Shown in pieces: positions 27,103 to 34,608 of a DNA stretch of 64,000 nt (positions are counted from its first letter, which is position 1; the number at the start of each line of letters is the position of its first letter). The stretch is from Burkholderiales bacterium RIFCSPHIGHO2_12_FULL_69_20 (GTDB taxonomy: Bacteria > Pseudomonadota > Gammaproteobacteria > Burkholderiales > Burkholderiaceae_C). The notes under the pieces are model-generated. The model saw only the letters and a program-made list of their open reading frames with translations, did no database searches and was not told where the DNA came from. Location: NCBI GenBank assembly GCA_001770815.1, contig MESD01000021.1:16183-80182 (forward strand). Direction: 5' to 3'. A program made the translations under genes and the position numbers.

Positions 27103-28151
27103 CGCTGCCTGAACCCCCCACCCCGTCGCGCCATGCCCCGCCCGAGCCGCTGATGCATGCCGGTGGCGAGGTGGTGCTGATCGTCGACGACCTGCCCGAC
27201 AACCTGTCGCTGCTGCACGATGCACTGGACGACGCCGGCTACACCGTGCTGGTGGCCACCGACGGCCCCAGCGCGCTGGCGCGTGCGCGCCAGGCGCAGC
27301 CGGCCATCGTGCTGCTGGACGCGATGATGCCGGGCATGGACGGCTTCGAGGTGGCGAGCCAGCTGAAGGCCGACCCGGCCACCGCGGCCATCCCCATCGT
27401 CTTCATGACCGCGCTGACCGAGACCGAGCACGTGGTGGCCGCCTTCGGTGCCGGCGGGGTCGACTACGTCACCAAGCCGATCCAGCCGCGCGAGGTGCTG
27501 GCGCGCATTGCCGTGCACACCCAGGCCGCGCGGGTGCAGCGCCAGGCGCGCAATGCGCTGGACGCCTTCGGCCACGCCACGCTGGTGGTGCGGGCCCACG
27601 ACGGCCGGCTGCTGTGGCAGACCGCGCTGGCGCGCACGCTGCTGCGGGACTACTTCGGCAGCGAGGGCCCGTTCGCCCCGGTGCCGCTGATCGACTGGCT
27701 GCGCCGCCAGGCCCAGGCCGCGGCGGCCGGCGGCGAAGCGCAGCCGCTGGTGTGCGCACGCGGCGGGCGCCGCCTGACGCTCGCGCTGCACGCGATGACC
27801 GGCGAGGTGGCGGCCAACACGGCGGCCGATGCGCCGCCGGGCAGCGACCCCGCCGACGAGCCGGGCGACGACGAGGCCGAATGGCTGATCGTCGCCAGCG
27901 AGGCCGACGACGCGGCGGTGCTCGACCGCATGGTGCAGCTGTTTCGCCTCACCGCGCGCGAGGCCGAGGTGCTGTACTGGGTGGCCAAGGGCAAGACCAA
28001 CCGCGACGTGGGCGAGATCCTGGGCGCCTCGCCGCGCACCGTCACCAAGCACATGGAGCACATCCTGCCCAAGCTGGGTGTGGAGACGCGCACCGCCGCG
28101 GCCGGTTTGGTACTGGCGCGGGTGCAGGGCTTCAGCGCCTCCCGCGGCTGA
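27099..28151 (+). CDS. Response regulator, receiver plus LuxR-type HTH
   Basis: A 350-residue response regulator whose ATG overlaps the kinase stop (ATGA), so the two are translationally coupled and very likely cognate. The receiver domain (about 25-140) has the acidic pair D30/D31, phospho-acceptor Asp74 (VLLDAMMPGMDG) and Lys126 (VTKP). A middle region of about 140 residues looks like a degenerate PAS module (HATLVVRAHDGRLLWQTALA). The C-terminus is a LuxR-type HTH (FRLTAREAEVLYWVAKGKTNRDVGEILGASPRTVTKHMEHILPKL, split here only for description). It should act as a DNA-binding transcription factor once phosphorylated. Targets are unknown; the urt and tct genes nearby are candidates. Confidence 0.9.
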   Translation: MTLPEPPTPSRHAPPEPLMHAGGEVVLIVDDLPDNLSLLHDALDDAGYTVLVATDGPSALARARQAQPAIVLLDAMMPGMDGFEVASQLKADPATAAIPIVFMTALTETEHVVAAFGAGGVDYVTKPIQPREVLARIAVHTQAARVQRQARNALDAFGHATLVVRAHDGRLLWQTALARTLLRDYFGSEGPFAPVPLIDWLRRQAQAAAAGGEAQPLVCARGGRRLTLALHAMTGEVAANTAADAPPGSDPADEPGDDEAEWLIVASEADDAAVLDRMVQLFRLTAREAEVLYWVAKGKTNRDVGEILGASPRTVTKHMEHILPKLGVETRTAAAGLVLARVQGFSASRG

Positions 28152-28272
28152 CAAGGTATGAACGAACCTGCTGCGCGGTCCGATCTTGCGCCTGCGTTGC
28201 TCGCCGTACGGGTGTACGGCTGCGCTACTCGACGCAACCTCGGACCGCTCGCGACGGTTCTTTCACACCTTG
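28151..28272. repeat. 122-base imperfect palindromic intergenic element
   Basis: The sequence is largely its own reverse complement. Outer arms ACAAGGTATGAACGAACC and the complement of its right end match with few mismatches; an inner GCGGTCCGA pairs with TCGGACCGC; the centre GCCGTAC-GGGT-GTACGGC is a perfect hairpin (28203-28220). It lies between two convergent genes, where it may serve as a bidirectional terminator. A 17-base copy of the outer end (TGACAAGGTGTGAACGA) recurs at the stop of the glutathione transferase gene near 44798, which suggests a dispersed family. Confidence 0.85.
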
Positions 28273-28311
28273 TGAAGGTCCAGTCCAAGCTTCAGGCCCG
28301 CGCGCAACCCG

Positions 28312-29073
28312 TCAGTCGAACTTGACCGACACGCCGGTGGTCAACAAGGTGTCGGTGGTCTTGCGGCCGGGGCCGGGCTCGCTGTTGTGGGCCAGCGCGA
28401 TGCCGACGTTCAGGTTCATCGTCTTGCTCATCGCCACCGCCAGGCCGGCGTCCCAGTTGGCGCGGAATTCACCGCGGTTCTTCAGGTTGGGCACCAGCAC
28501 CAGGCGCTGCTTGGCGCTGGTGGTCTCGCTCAACTTGTGGGTCGACTCCTCGCCCAGCAGCAACGAGGCATAACCGTACGAGGTGCGCGAGGCGCCGTCG
28601 ATCAGGGTGGCGGCCATGTACTTGTCGCTGGTGTAGCCCAGGCCGCCGAAAAGATCCCAGGTCAGGCTGGGCGACTTGATCAGGTGCCAGCCCAGGCCGC
28701 CGCTCAACTGGCTGCGCAGCTTCAGGTTGGAGAACTTGTTGCGCTCGAAGTCCAGGCCGCCGAAGGCGAACAGGTTGGCATTCAGGTTCTGGTCGTAGCG
28801 TCCGCCCAGGCGCAGCTGCTCGCTGGTGGCCACACCGCCCGATCGGGCGTACTGCGCATTGCCGTAGAGCGAGGCCTTGTGCTGGTCGGTGGCCTTGACC
28901 GCATCGCCGTTCAGCGACAGGTTGCCCGCCTTGGTATTGCCCGACGAGGCGCTGGCCCCCAGGCCCAGCGCGGCGCGCCACTGGCCGTCGGTCTTGACGG
29001 TGGCCTGGGCCTGCGCCAGGCCGGCGGCGCCCAGCGCCAGGGTGGTGGTCAATACGGTGCAGATCAGCTTCAT
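28312..29073 (-). CDS. DUF481 outer-membrane beta-barrel protein
   Basis: A 253-residue protein with a clear signal peptide (MKLICTVLTTTLALGAAGLAQA, cleavage after residue 22 or so). The mature part is made of alternating amphipathic strands with the GASASSGNTKAGNLSLNGD start and Gly/aromatic-rich strands typical of DUF481, ending in VSVKFD with a terminal Phe followed by Asp, near the usual barrel end. DUF481 proteins are presumed outer-membrane porin-like proteins of unknown cargo; some relate to salt stress. GGGAGA lies upstream of the ATG at 29073. It is convergent with the response-regulator gene across the palindromic element. Confidence 0.85.
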   Translation of the reverse strand: MKLICTVLTTTLALGAAGLAQAQATVKTDGQWRAALGLGASASSGNTKAGNLSLNGDAVKATDQHKASLYGNAQYARSGGVATSEQLRLGGRYDQNLNANLFAFGGLDFERNKFSNLKLRSQLSGGLGWHLIKSPSLTWDLFGGLGYTSDKYMAATLIDGASRTSYGYASLLLGEESTHKLSETTSAKQRLVLVPNLKNRGEFRANWDAGLAVAMSKTMNLNVGIALAHNSEPGPGRKTTDTLLTTGVSVKFD

Positions 29074-29140
29074 GAAAGTCTCCCGGGAGTTGAACAAATG
29101 GATGCGTCGCGGCGCCCGGCGCCCGGTGCCGGCCCGCTGA

Positions 29141-29869
29141 TCAGACCGGCACGGTGTCGATCTCGGCCATCGCATGGGCCAACCACATCTTCAGGCGCTG
29201 GCGCTCCATCAGGCCCAGCCCGGGGCCGCCCTTGTCGGTGTTGTTGCGGGCCGACCAGAAGCTGGCATTGGATGCGTCGATCTTCTGCACCACCGGGTCG
29301 TGCAGGTGCTTGAGGGTGATGACCTGGGCGCCGAAGGCCATGGCCCGCACCTGCTCGCCCGACTTGTCGAGCTGGCTGAAGTCGTCGCCACGGATCTGGT
29401 TGCGCACCAGCACGTAGCGCAGCCGGGCGCCGAACTGGTCGAGCAGGCGCGCCAGCAGGTCGACCGAGTCGCGGCCGGCGTCCATCACATGCCAGTAGTA
29501 GATCGACATGCCGTTGACGTCGGCCAGGTCGAGCACGCCCGACTCGTCCATCCACTTCACCAGCGGCGCATGGGTCTGCGCGGCCAGGTCGACCAGCACG
29601 CGACGGCCGGGCTGCTCGGCGGCGCTTTCGACGATGGTGTCCAGCGCCTCGTAGCGGTCGGCCAGCACCGGCGACGCGTAACCGGCGTAATAGCGCAGCA
29701 GCGCGCCGTGCGAGCGGTCGGTGTCGTAGCCGACGAAGGGCATCGCGTGGTCGATGAAGTATTGCGCCAGCAGGCGCGCCACCATCGATTTGCCGACGCC
29801 GCCCTTTTCACCACCGATCAGGTGGATCTTGGATTGCGTCAGGGTTTCGAGCGTGAGGGGCGTGGTCAT
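29141..29869 (-). CDS. ParA/MinD-like P-loop ATPase, unpartnered
   Basis: A 242-residue deviant-Walker ATPase: IHLIGGEKGGVGKSMVARLLAQYF carries the KGGVGKS signature lysine, switch I is in VGYDTDRSHGALLRYY and Walker B in RVLVDLAAQTH. Partition and positioning ATPases share this fold, but no ParB, MinC/E or cargo gene is adjacent and there are no parS-like repeats. Similar stand-alone proteins are found on chromosomes as nucleotide-binding proteins of unknown role. The ATG at 29869 starts the conserved sequence; residues encoded upstream are not conserved. It is followed by the DUF481 gene on the same strand after 67 bases. Confidence 0.75.
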   Translation of the reverse strand: MTTPLTLETLTQSKIHLIGGEKGGVGKSMVARLLAQYFIDHAMPFVGYDTDRSHGALLRYYAGYASPVLADRYEALDTIVESAAEQPGRRVLVDLAAQTHAPLVKWMDESGVLDLADVNGMSIYYWHVMDAGRDSVDLLARLLDQFGARLRYVLVRNQIRGDDFSQLDKSGEQVRAMAFGAQVITLKHLHDPVVQKIDASNASFWSARNNTDKGGPGLGLMERQRLKMWLAHAMAEIDTVPV

Positions 29870-29978
29870 GGGCAGGTCTCGGGCGCCGGGCGCCGTCAGT
29901 GGGGTCAGGGCCGTACTGTGCACGAGTTGGGCCGCTGCGGGTTTGCCGTGCCCGATCAAAGCCGGTCTGGATCGGCGC

Positions 29979-31472
29979 TCAGGCGCTGCGCAGCGGGGCG
30001 CGCCGCAGCAGGCGCCGGGCCAGTGGCCACAGCCAGATCAGCAGCACCAGCGCACCCAGCGCACCGGCGATCGGCCGCTCGAAGAAGGGCCAGAGCTGGC
30101 CGTCGGCCTTGACCAGGCTGCTGAAGAAATGCTCCTCCAGCATGGTGCCCAGCACCACGCCCAGGATGGTGGGCGCCACCGGGAAGCCCCAGCGCTCCAT
30201 GAAGAAGGCCAGCACGCCGGCCACGCCCATGATCACCACGCCGAACAGCGTGTTGTTGATGGCGAAGCTGCCAACGATGCAGAACAGCAGGATCAGCGGC
30301 ATCAGCAGCGCCGCCGGCACACGCAGGATGCGTTTGGCCGCCAGGATGGCCATCCAGCCCAGCGGCAGCATCAGCAACTGCGCCACGATGAAGACGATGA
30401 ACACCGCGTAGATGTTCTGCGGGTTCTCGACGAAGAGCATCGGCCCGGGGTTCATGTTCTTCATGTAGAGCACGCCGATGGCGATGGCGGTGATCGAATC
30501 GCCCGGGATGCCGAACACCAGCGCCGGGATCCACGCGCCACCCAGCGCCGAGTTGTTGGCCGCGCCCGATTCGACGATGCCCTCCACATGGCCGGTGCCG
30601 AACTTGTGCGGTTCTTTCGAGAAGCGCTTGCTGATCGCGTAGCTCATCCACGCGGCGATGTCGGCGCCGGCACCGGGCAGGGCACCGATCACCGTGCCCA
30701 GCGTCGAGCCGCGCAGCAGCTGCAGCGGGTACTTCTTCAGCAGCGCCCACATGCCGGCAAACACATTGCCGAACGGCCGGTCAACGGCCATCACCGGCTT
30801 CTCGCGCGCCAGCGCAAAGCGCAGCACCTCGGCCACCGCGAACATGCCGATCATCAGCGGGATCAGCGAGATGCCGCCCATCAGCTCGGCGTTGCCGAAG
30901 GTGTAGCGCGGCGCACCGGCCGGGTTCTCCAGCCCCACGCAGGAGATCAGCAGCCCGATCAGCATCGAGGTGCAGCCCTTGAGCACGTCGTTGCCGGCGA
31001 TGAAGATGGCGCTGGTGAAGCCCAGCATCACCAGCCAGAAGTATTCGAACGAGCTGAACTTCAGCGCCACCTCGGCCAGCGCCGGTGCGGCGACGATCAG
31101 CACCAGCACGCCGAAGATGCCGCCCAGCACCGAGAACACCAGCCCGGCGCCCAGCGCCAACTCGGCCTGGCCCTTGCGGGTGAGCGCATAGGCCTCGTCC
31201 GCATAGGCCGCGCTGGCGGGGGTGCCCGGCATGCGCAGCAGCGCGCTGGGGATGTCGCCCGAGAAGATGGCCATGGCCGTGGCGGTGACGATGGCCGCCA
31301 CCGCCGGCACCGGCGCCATGAAGAAGGTGACCGGCACCAGCAACGCGGTGGCCATGGTCGCCGTCAGCCCGGGAATGGCGCCGACGAACAGGCCGTAGGT
31401 GGCCGACAGCAGGATCACCAGCAACACATAAGGCTGAAACACCAGCCCGAAGGCGGTGGCGAGGGCGTCCAT
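29979..31472 (-). CDS. tctA: Tripartite tricarboxylate transporter large permease
   Basis: A 497-residue TctA-family permease with about 12 membrane segments. Conserved blocks include GLFVGAIPGLTATMATALLVP near the N-terminus and the mirror motif GTVIGALPGAGADIAAWMSYA in the second half, plus KFGTGHVEGIVESGAANNS. It is the main ion-coupled channel of a tripartite tricarboxylate transporter for di- or tricarboxylates and related acids. It follows tctB by 30 bases and is the last gene of the tctCBA operon. Cargo cannot be read from sequence. Confidence 0.93.
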   Translation of the reverse strand: MDALATAFGLVFQPYVLLVILLSATYGLFVGAIPGLTATMATALLVPVTFFMAPVPAVAAIVTATAMAIFSGDIPSALLRMPGTPASAAYADEAYALTRKGQAELALGAGLVFSVLGGIFGVLVLIVAAPALAEVALKFSSFEYFWLVMLGFTSAIFIAGNDVLKGCTSMLIGLLISCVGLENPAGAPRYTFGNAELMGGISLIPLMIGMFAVAEVLRFALAREKPVMAVDRPFGNVFAGMWALLKKYPLQLLRGSTLGTVIGALPGAGADIAAWMSYAISKRFSKEPHKFGTGHVEGIVESGAANNSALGGAWIPALVFGIPGDSITAIAIGVLYMKNMNPGPMLFVENPQNIYAVFIVFIVAQLLMLPLGWMAILAAKRILRVPAALLMPLILLFCIVGSFAINNTLFGVVIMGVAGVLAFFMERWGFPVAPTILGVVLGTMLEEHFFSSLVKADGQLWPFFERPIAGALGALVLLIWLWPLARRLLRRAPLRSA

Positions 31473-31502
31473 GGCCAGGCTCCGGTGCGGCGCGGGCGCC
31501 GG

Positions 31503-31967
31503 TCAATACAGGGGTGGGAGCACGCCCCAGGGCAAGGGCACCCGCAGCAGCTTGTAGAAGGCCAGGTGCACCAGCAGCGTGCCGCCCAGCGCAAAGCCGA
31601 TGGCCGGAGCCCAGCCCACCCGCAGCACGCGGAACACGGCCAGCAGGCACAGCGGCGCGATCAGCAGAAAGCCCAGCTTGTCGGCCAGCGCGATGTAGGC
31701 GGCGATGGTGGCCAGGATCAGCAGCGCGCTGGCGATGTCGCGCCACGACGAGCTGGACGCAGCGACAGGGTCGTCGTAGGCCACGCCACGCAGGCTGCGC
31801 AGCACCAGCCCCAGCCCGCACAGCAGCAGGCCGGTGCCCACCAGTTTGGGCAGGAAGCCGGCGCCCAGTTGCTGCCCCGGCACCACCGGAAAGGCCTGCG
31901 CCGACCACAGCACCGCGGCGGCCAGCAGCGCCAGCGCAACGCCGACCCTCAGGTCAACGGCTCTCAC
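31503..31967 (-). CDS. tctB: Tripartite tricarboxylate transporter small permease
   Basis: A 154-residue TctB protein with four hydrophobic segments (about 8-27, 43-58, 80-115 and 120-140) and a Gly-Ala-Gly-Phe turn (GQQLGAGFLPKLVG) near the first. It assists TctA in the cytoplasmic membrane. The start is four bases beyond the tctC stop and tctA begins 30 bases later, so the three are one operon. Small permeases vary greatly in sequence; identity here rests on size, topology, context and the GAGFLPK turn. Confidence 0.85.
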   Translation of the reverse strand: MRAVDLRVGVALALLAAAVLWSAQAFPVVPGQQLGAGFLPKLVGTGLLLCGLGLVLRSLRGVAYDDPVAASSSSWRDIASALLILATIAAYIALADKLGFLLIAPLCLLAVFRVLRVGWAPAIGFALGGTLLVHLAFYKLLRVPLPWGVLPPLY

Positions 31968-31971
31968 CGGG

Positions 31972-32970
31972 TCACTTGGCGATGCCCACGGCCGTCATCA
32001 CCGCCTTCATGTCGGCATCGCCCTTGGCCATGAAGCTGGCGAACTCGGCCGATCCGCCCCACAGCAGGCCGAAGCCGCGCTGGGCCATGAAGTCTTTGTA
32101 TTCCTTGCTGTCGTAGGCCTTCTTGACGCTGGCTTCCAGCCTTGCGGCGACCGGTGCCGGCAGGCCCTTGGGGGCGGCGATGCCGCGCCAGGCGCCGGTG
32201 GCCCAGTCGGAGCCGGTGGCCTCCTTCAGCGTGGGCACGTTGGGGAACAACGCAGCCCGGCTGGAACTCATCACCGCGAGCGAGCGCACCTTGCCGGCGT
32301 CGATCAGCGAGCGTGCCTCGGGCAGCGAGCAGGGCACGAACTCGACGCCGCCGGCGGCCAGGTCCTGCAGGCCGGGGGCCGCACCGTTGCTGGGCACCCA
32401 GGGCACGGCCGCCGGGTCGACCTTGGCATCACGCAGCATGCCGGCGATGGCCAGGTGCCAGATGCCGCCCTGGCCGGTGCCCGAAGCCTTGAACTTGCCC
32501 GGGTTGGCCTTGACCGCGGCGATCACGTCGCCCACGTTCTTGTAGGGCGCATCGGCGCGCACCTGCAGCCCGGCCGGATCGAGGTTGACCAGCGCGATCG
32601 GCGTGTAGCTGGTGCCGTTGAGTTCGGTCAGTTTCTGGTGGTGCATCATCGTGATCTCGACCGTGATCATGCCGATGGTGTAGCCGTCGGCCGGCGCCCC
32701 GGCGATGGCCGAATGGCCCACCACGCCCGAGCCGCCGGTGCGGTTGACCACGTTCACCGGCTGGCCCAGGTCCTTCTCCATCAGGCTGCCGATCATGCGG
32801 GCCACCGCATCGGTGCCGCCGCCGGCACCCCAGGGCACGACCAGCGTGATCGGCCGATCGGGATACTTCTGCGCCATCGCACCGCTGGCCACGGCCGCCA
32901 GGGCCGTGCCCAGCAAGACGCGGCGGGTGATCTTTGCCAAACGGTGGGCCGTGCCGGTGTGCTTGTGCAT
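31972..32970 (-). CDS. tctC: Tripartite tricarboxylate transporter binding protein (Bug family)
   Basis: A 332-residue exported binding protein. The N-terminus (basic HRLAKITRRVLLG, hydrophobic TALAAVASGAMA) is a signal peptide. The mature protein opens with YPDRPITLVVPWGAGGGTDAVARM and has NRTGGSGVVGHSAIAGAPADGYT, hallmarks of Bug-type solute receptors, and a GAPGLQDLAAGGVEFVPCS block near the middle. It delivers a carboxylate-type ligand to TctAB. GGAGA lies upstream of the ATG at 32970; an ATG six codons earlier is less well placed. It is divergent from urtA across 226 bases. Confidence 0.92.
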   Translation of the reverse strand: MHKHTGTAHRLAKITRRVLLGTALAAVASGAMAQKYPDRPITLVVPWGAGGGTDAVARMIGSLMEKDLGQPVNVVNRTGGSGVVGHSAIAGAPADGYTIGMITVEITMMHHQKLTELNGTSYTPIALVNLDPAGLQVRADAPYKNVGDVIAAVKANPGKFKASGTGQGGIWHLAIAGMLRDAKVDPAAVPWVPSNGAAPGLQDLAAGGVEFVPCSLPEARSLIDAGKVRSLAVMSSSRAALFPNVPTLKEATGSDWATGAWRGIAAPKGLPAPVAARLEASVKKAYDSKEYKDFMAQRGFGLLWGGSAEFASFMAKGDADMKAVMTAVGIAK

Positions 32971-33036
32971 GAAGTCTCCAATCGTCATATGAAATGAGCA
33001 GCGCCGACTCTCGCACCGTGGCGGGGCCCCTTCAAC

Positions 33037-33057
33037 CGGGGGAAACCCAAACCCCCG
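33037..33057. promoter_or_regulatory. Inverted repeat in the tctC-urtA divergent region
   Basis: CGGGGG-N9-CCCCCG is a perfect inverted repeat 67 bases upstream of tctC and 140 bases upstream of urtA. The position suits an operator for the tct operon, though GC-rich DNA makes such pairs common by chance. Confidence 0.35.
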
Positions 33058-33104
33058 CTGGGCGCGGCGCGTGCCGGGCGCGGCCTGCGTCGGGCGTGAC
33101 GGCG

Positions 33105-33124
33105 TACGCCATGTGTCGTATGGC
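33105..33124. promoter_or_regulatory. Overlapping dyads upstream of urtA
   Basis: Within 20 bases there are two interlocked inverted repeats: TACG-N8-CGTA (33105-33120) and GCCAT-N7-ATGGC (33108-33124). They lie 73-92 bases upstream of the urtA start. The layout is typical of sites for dimeric activators such as LuxR-type response regulators. Binding is not demonstrated; the LuxR-type regulator at 27099 is the closest candidate. Confidence 0.4.
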
Positions 33125-33196
33125 CTGAATCGGGGGCGGCACCCAGACTGGCGCCATCCATTCACAGGGTGTGTTCACCCGCAGGAGAGCGCCGAC

Positions 33197-34468
33197 ATGA
33201 CATCCACCCGCCGCAGCTTCACCACCTCGCTCACCGCCGTTGCGCTGGGCATGAGCCTGTACGCCTTGCCGGCCTTCGCGGCCGACACCATCAAGGTGGG
33301 CGTGCTGCATTCGCTGTCGGGCACGATGGCGATCTCGGAGACGGTGTTGAAGGACACCGTGCTGATGGCCATCGCCGAGATCAACGCCAAGGGCGGCGTG
33401 CTCGGCAAGAAGCTCGAGCCGGTGGTGGTCGACCCGGCCTCGAACTGGCCGCTGTTTGCCGAGAAGGCGCGCCAGCTGATCAGCCAGGACAAGGTGGCCG
33501 TGACCTTCGGCTGCTGGACCAGCGTCAGCCGCAAGAGCGTGCTGCCGGTCTACGAAGAACTCAACAGCCTGCTGTTCTACCCCGTGCAGTACGAGGGCGA
33601 AGAACTCAGCAAGAACGTGTTCTACACCGGCGCCGCGCCCAACCAGCAGGCCATCCCCGCGGTGGAATACCTGATGAGCAAGGACGGCGGCGGCGCCAAG
33701 CGCTTCGTGCTGCTGGGCACCGACTACGTGTACCCGCGCACCACCAACAAGATCCTGCGTGCCTTCCTCAAGGCCAAGGGCGTGGCCGATGCCGACATCA
33801 TGGAGGACTACACCCCCTTCGGCCATGCCGACTACCAGAGCATCATCGCCAAGATCAAGAAGTTCGCCTCCGAAGGCAAGAAGACCGCGGTGGTCTCCAC
33901 CATCAACGGCGACAGCAACGTGCCCTTCTACAAGGAGCTGGGCAACCAGGGCCTGAAGGCGACCGACGTGCCGGTGGTGGCCTTCAGCGTGGGTGAGGAA
34001 GAGCTGCGCGGCGTCGACACCAAGCCGCTGGTGGGCCACCTGGCCGCGTGGAACTACTTCATGTCGATCAAGAGCCCGGCCAACACCGAGTTCGTCAAGA
34101 AGTGGAGCGACTACGCCCGTGCCAAGGGCATCGCTGGCCACAAGGACAAGCCCATCACCAACGACCCGATGGAAGCCACCTACATCGGCATCATGATGTG
34201 GAAGCAGGCGGTCGAGAAGGCCAAGAGCACCGACACCGACAAGGTGATCGCGGCGATGGCCGGGCAGACCTATCCCGCGCCGGGCGGCTTCATGTCCACC
34301 ATGGACAAGGAGAACCACCACCTGCACAAGCCGGTGTTCATCGGCGAGATCAAGGCCGACGGCCAGTTCAACGTGGTGTGGAAGACCAAGGGCCCGGTGG
34401 TGGCCGACCCGTGGAGCGACTACATCGCCGAGAACAAGGGCAAGAAGAACGTCGTGCAGAAAAAGTAA
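33197..34468 (+). CDS. urtA: Urea ABC transporter, substrate-binding protein
   Basis: A 423-residue periplasmic receptor of the LivK/UrtA type. A signal peptide (MTSTRRSFTTSLTAVALGMSLYALPAFA) precedes DTIKVGVLHSLSGTMAISET. UrtA blocks are seen in TFGCWTSVSRKSVLPV, LLFYPVQYEGEE and VAFSVGEEELRGVDTK. It binds urea (and possibly short amides) and hands it to UrtBC. CAGGAGAG lies ahead of the ATG at 33197; the open frame upstream of it overlaps the divergent promoter region. It is the first gene of urtABCDE, whose order is complete here. Confidence 0.95.
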   Translation: MTSTRRSFTTSLTAVALGMSLYALPAFAADTIKVGVLHSLSGTMAISETVLKDTVLMAIAEINAKGGVLGKKLEPVVVDPASNWPLFAEKARQLISQDKVAVTFGCWTSVSRKSVLPVYEELNSLLFYPVQYEGEELSKNVFYTGAAPNQQAIPAVEYLMSKDGGGAKRFVLLGTDYVYPRTTNKILRAFLKAKGVADADIMEDYTPFGHADYQSIIAKIKKFASEGKKTAVVSTINGDSNVPFYKELGNQGLKATDVPVVAFSVGEEELRGVDTKPLVGHLAAWNYFMSIKSPANTEFVKKWSDYARAKGIAGHKDKPITNDPMEATYIGIMMWKQAVEKAKSTDTDKVIAAMAGQTYPAPGGFMSTMDKENHHLHKPVFIGEIKADGQFNVVWKTKGPVVADPWSDYIAENKGKKNVVQKK

Positions 34469-34494
34469 CTCCCCCCGAAGCGGCTGACGCCGCT

Positions 34495-34545
34495 CCCCCC
34501 GCTGGGGGGCCACGCCAGCGGCCCGGCAGAGCCGGTTCCGCGGCG
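34495..34545. repeat. GC-rich intergenic repeat, copy 1 (between urtA and urtB)
   Basis: A CCCCCC-GCT-GGGGGG hairpin (34495-34509) is followed by a 29-base block (34517-34545) that is identical to 36240-36268 inside the urtC coding sequence. The two copies share the same preceding layout of C-runs. I see no gene in 34469-34608. Confidence 0.85.
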
Positions 34546-34561
34546 TGTGCTTGGTTCGGCG

Positions 34562-34580
34562 GCTGTGGCTTTGCCACAGC
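34562..34580. terminator. Small perfect hairpin between urtA and urtB
   Basis: GCTGTGGC-TTT-GCCACAGC is a perfect 8-base-pair stem, without a T-run. It may limit read-through or protect the 3' end of urtA mRNA, giving more binding protein than membrane components. Intrinsic termination alone is not well supported. Confidence 0.45.
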
Positions 34581-34608
34581 TGGCCTCAGTTTCTGACCGG
34601 GCCTGCCT

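Noticed and set aside
21346..27225. Open minus-strand frame of about 1959 codons across the cyclase and permease-kinase genes
   Set aside because: It is antisense to two proteins with clear domains; its translation is rich in Arg, His, Gln and Ala with no recognisable domain, as expected for the shadow frame of GC-rich coding DNA.
28151..28272. Possible CRISPR array or tRNA
   Set aside because: The element is a single palindrome without spaced direct repeats, and no cloverleaf or CCA-ending acceptor stem could be drawn.
29141..29869. Plasmid or chromosome partition locus
   Set aside because: A ParA-like ATPase alone, without a ParB gene or repeated parS-like sites nearby, does not support a partition system.
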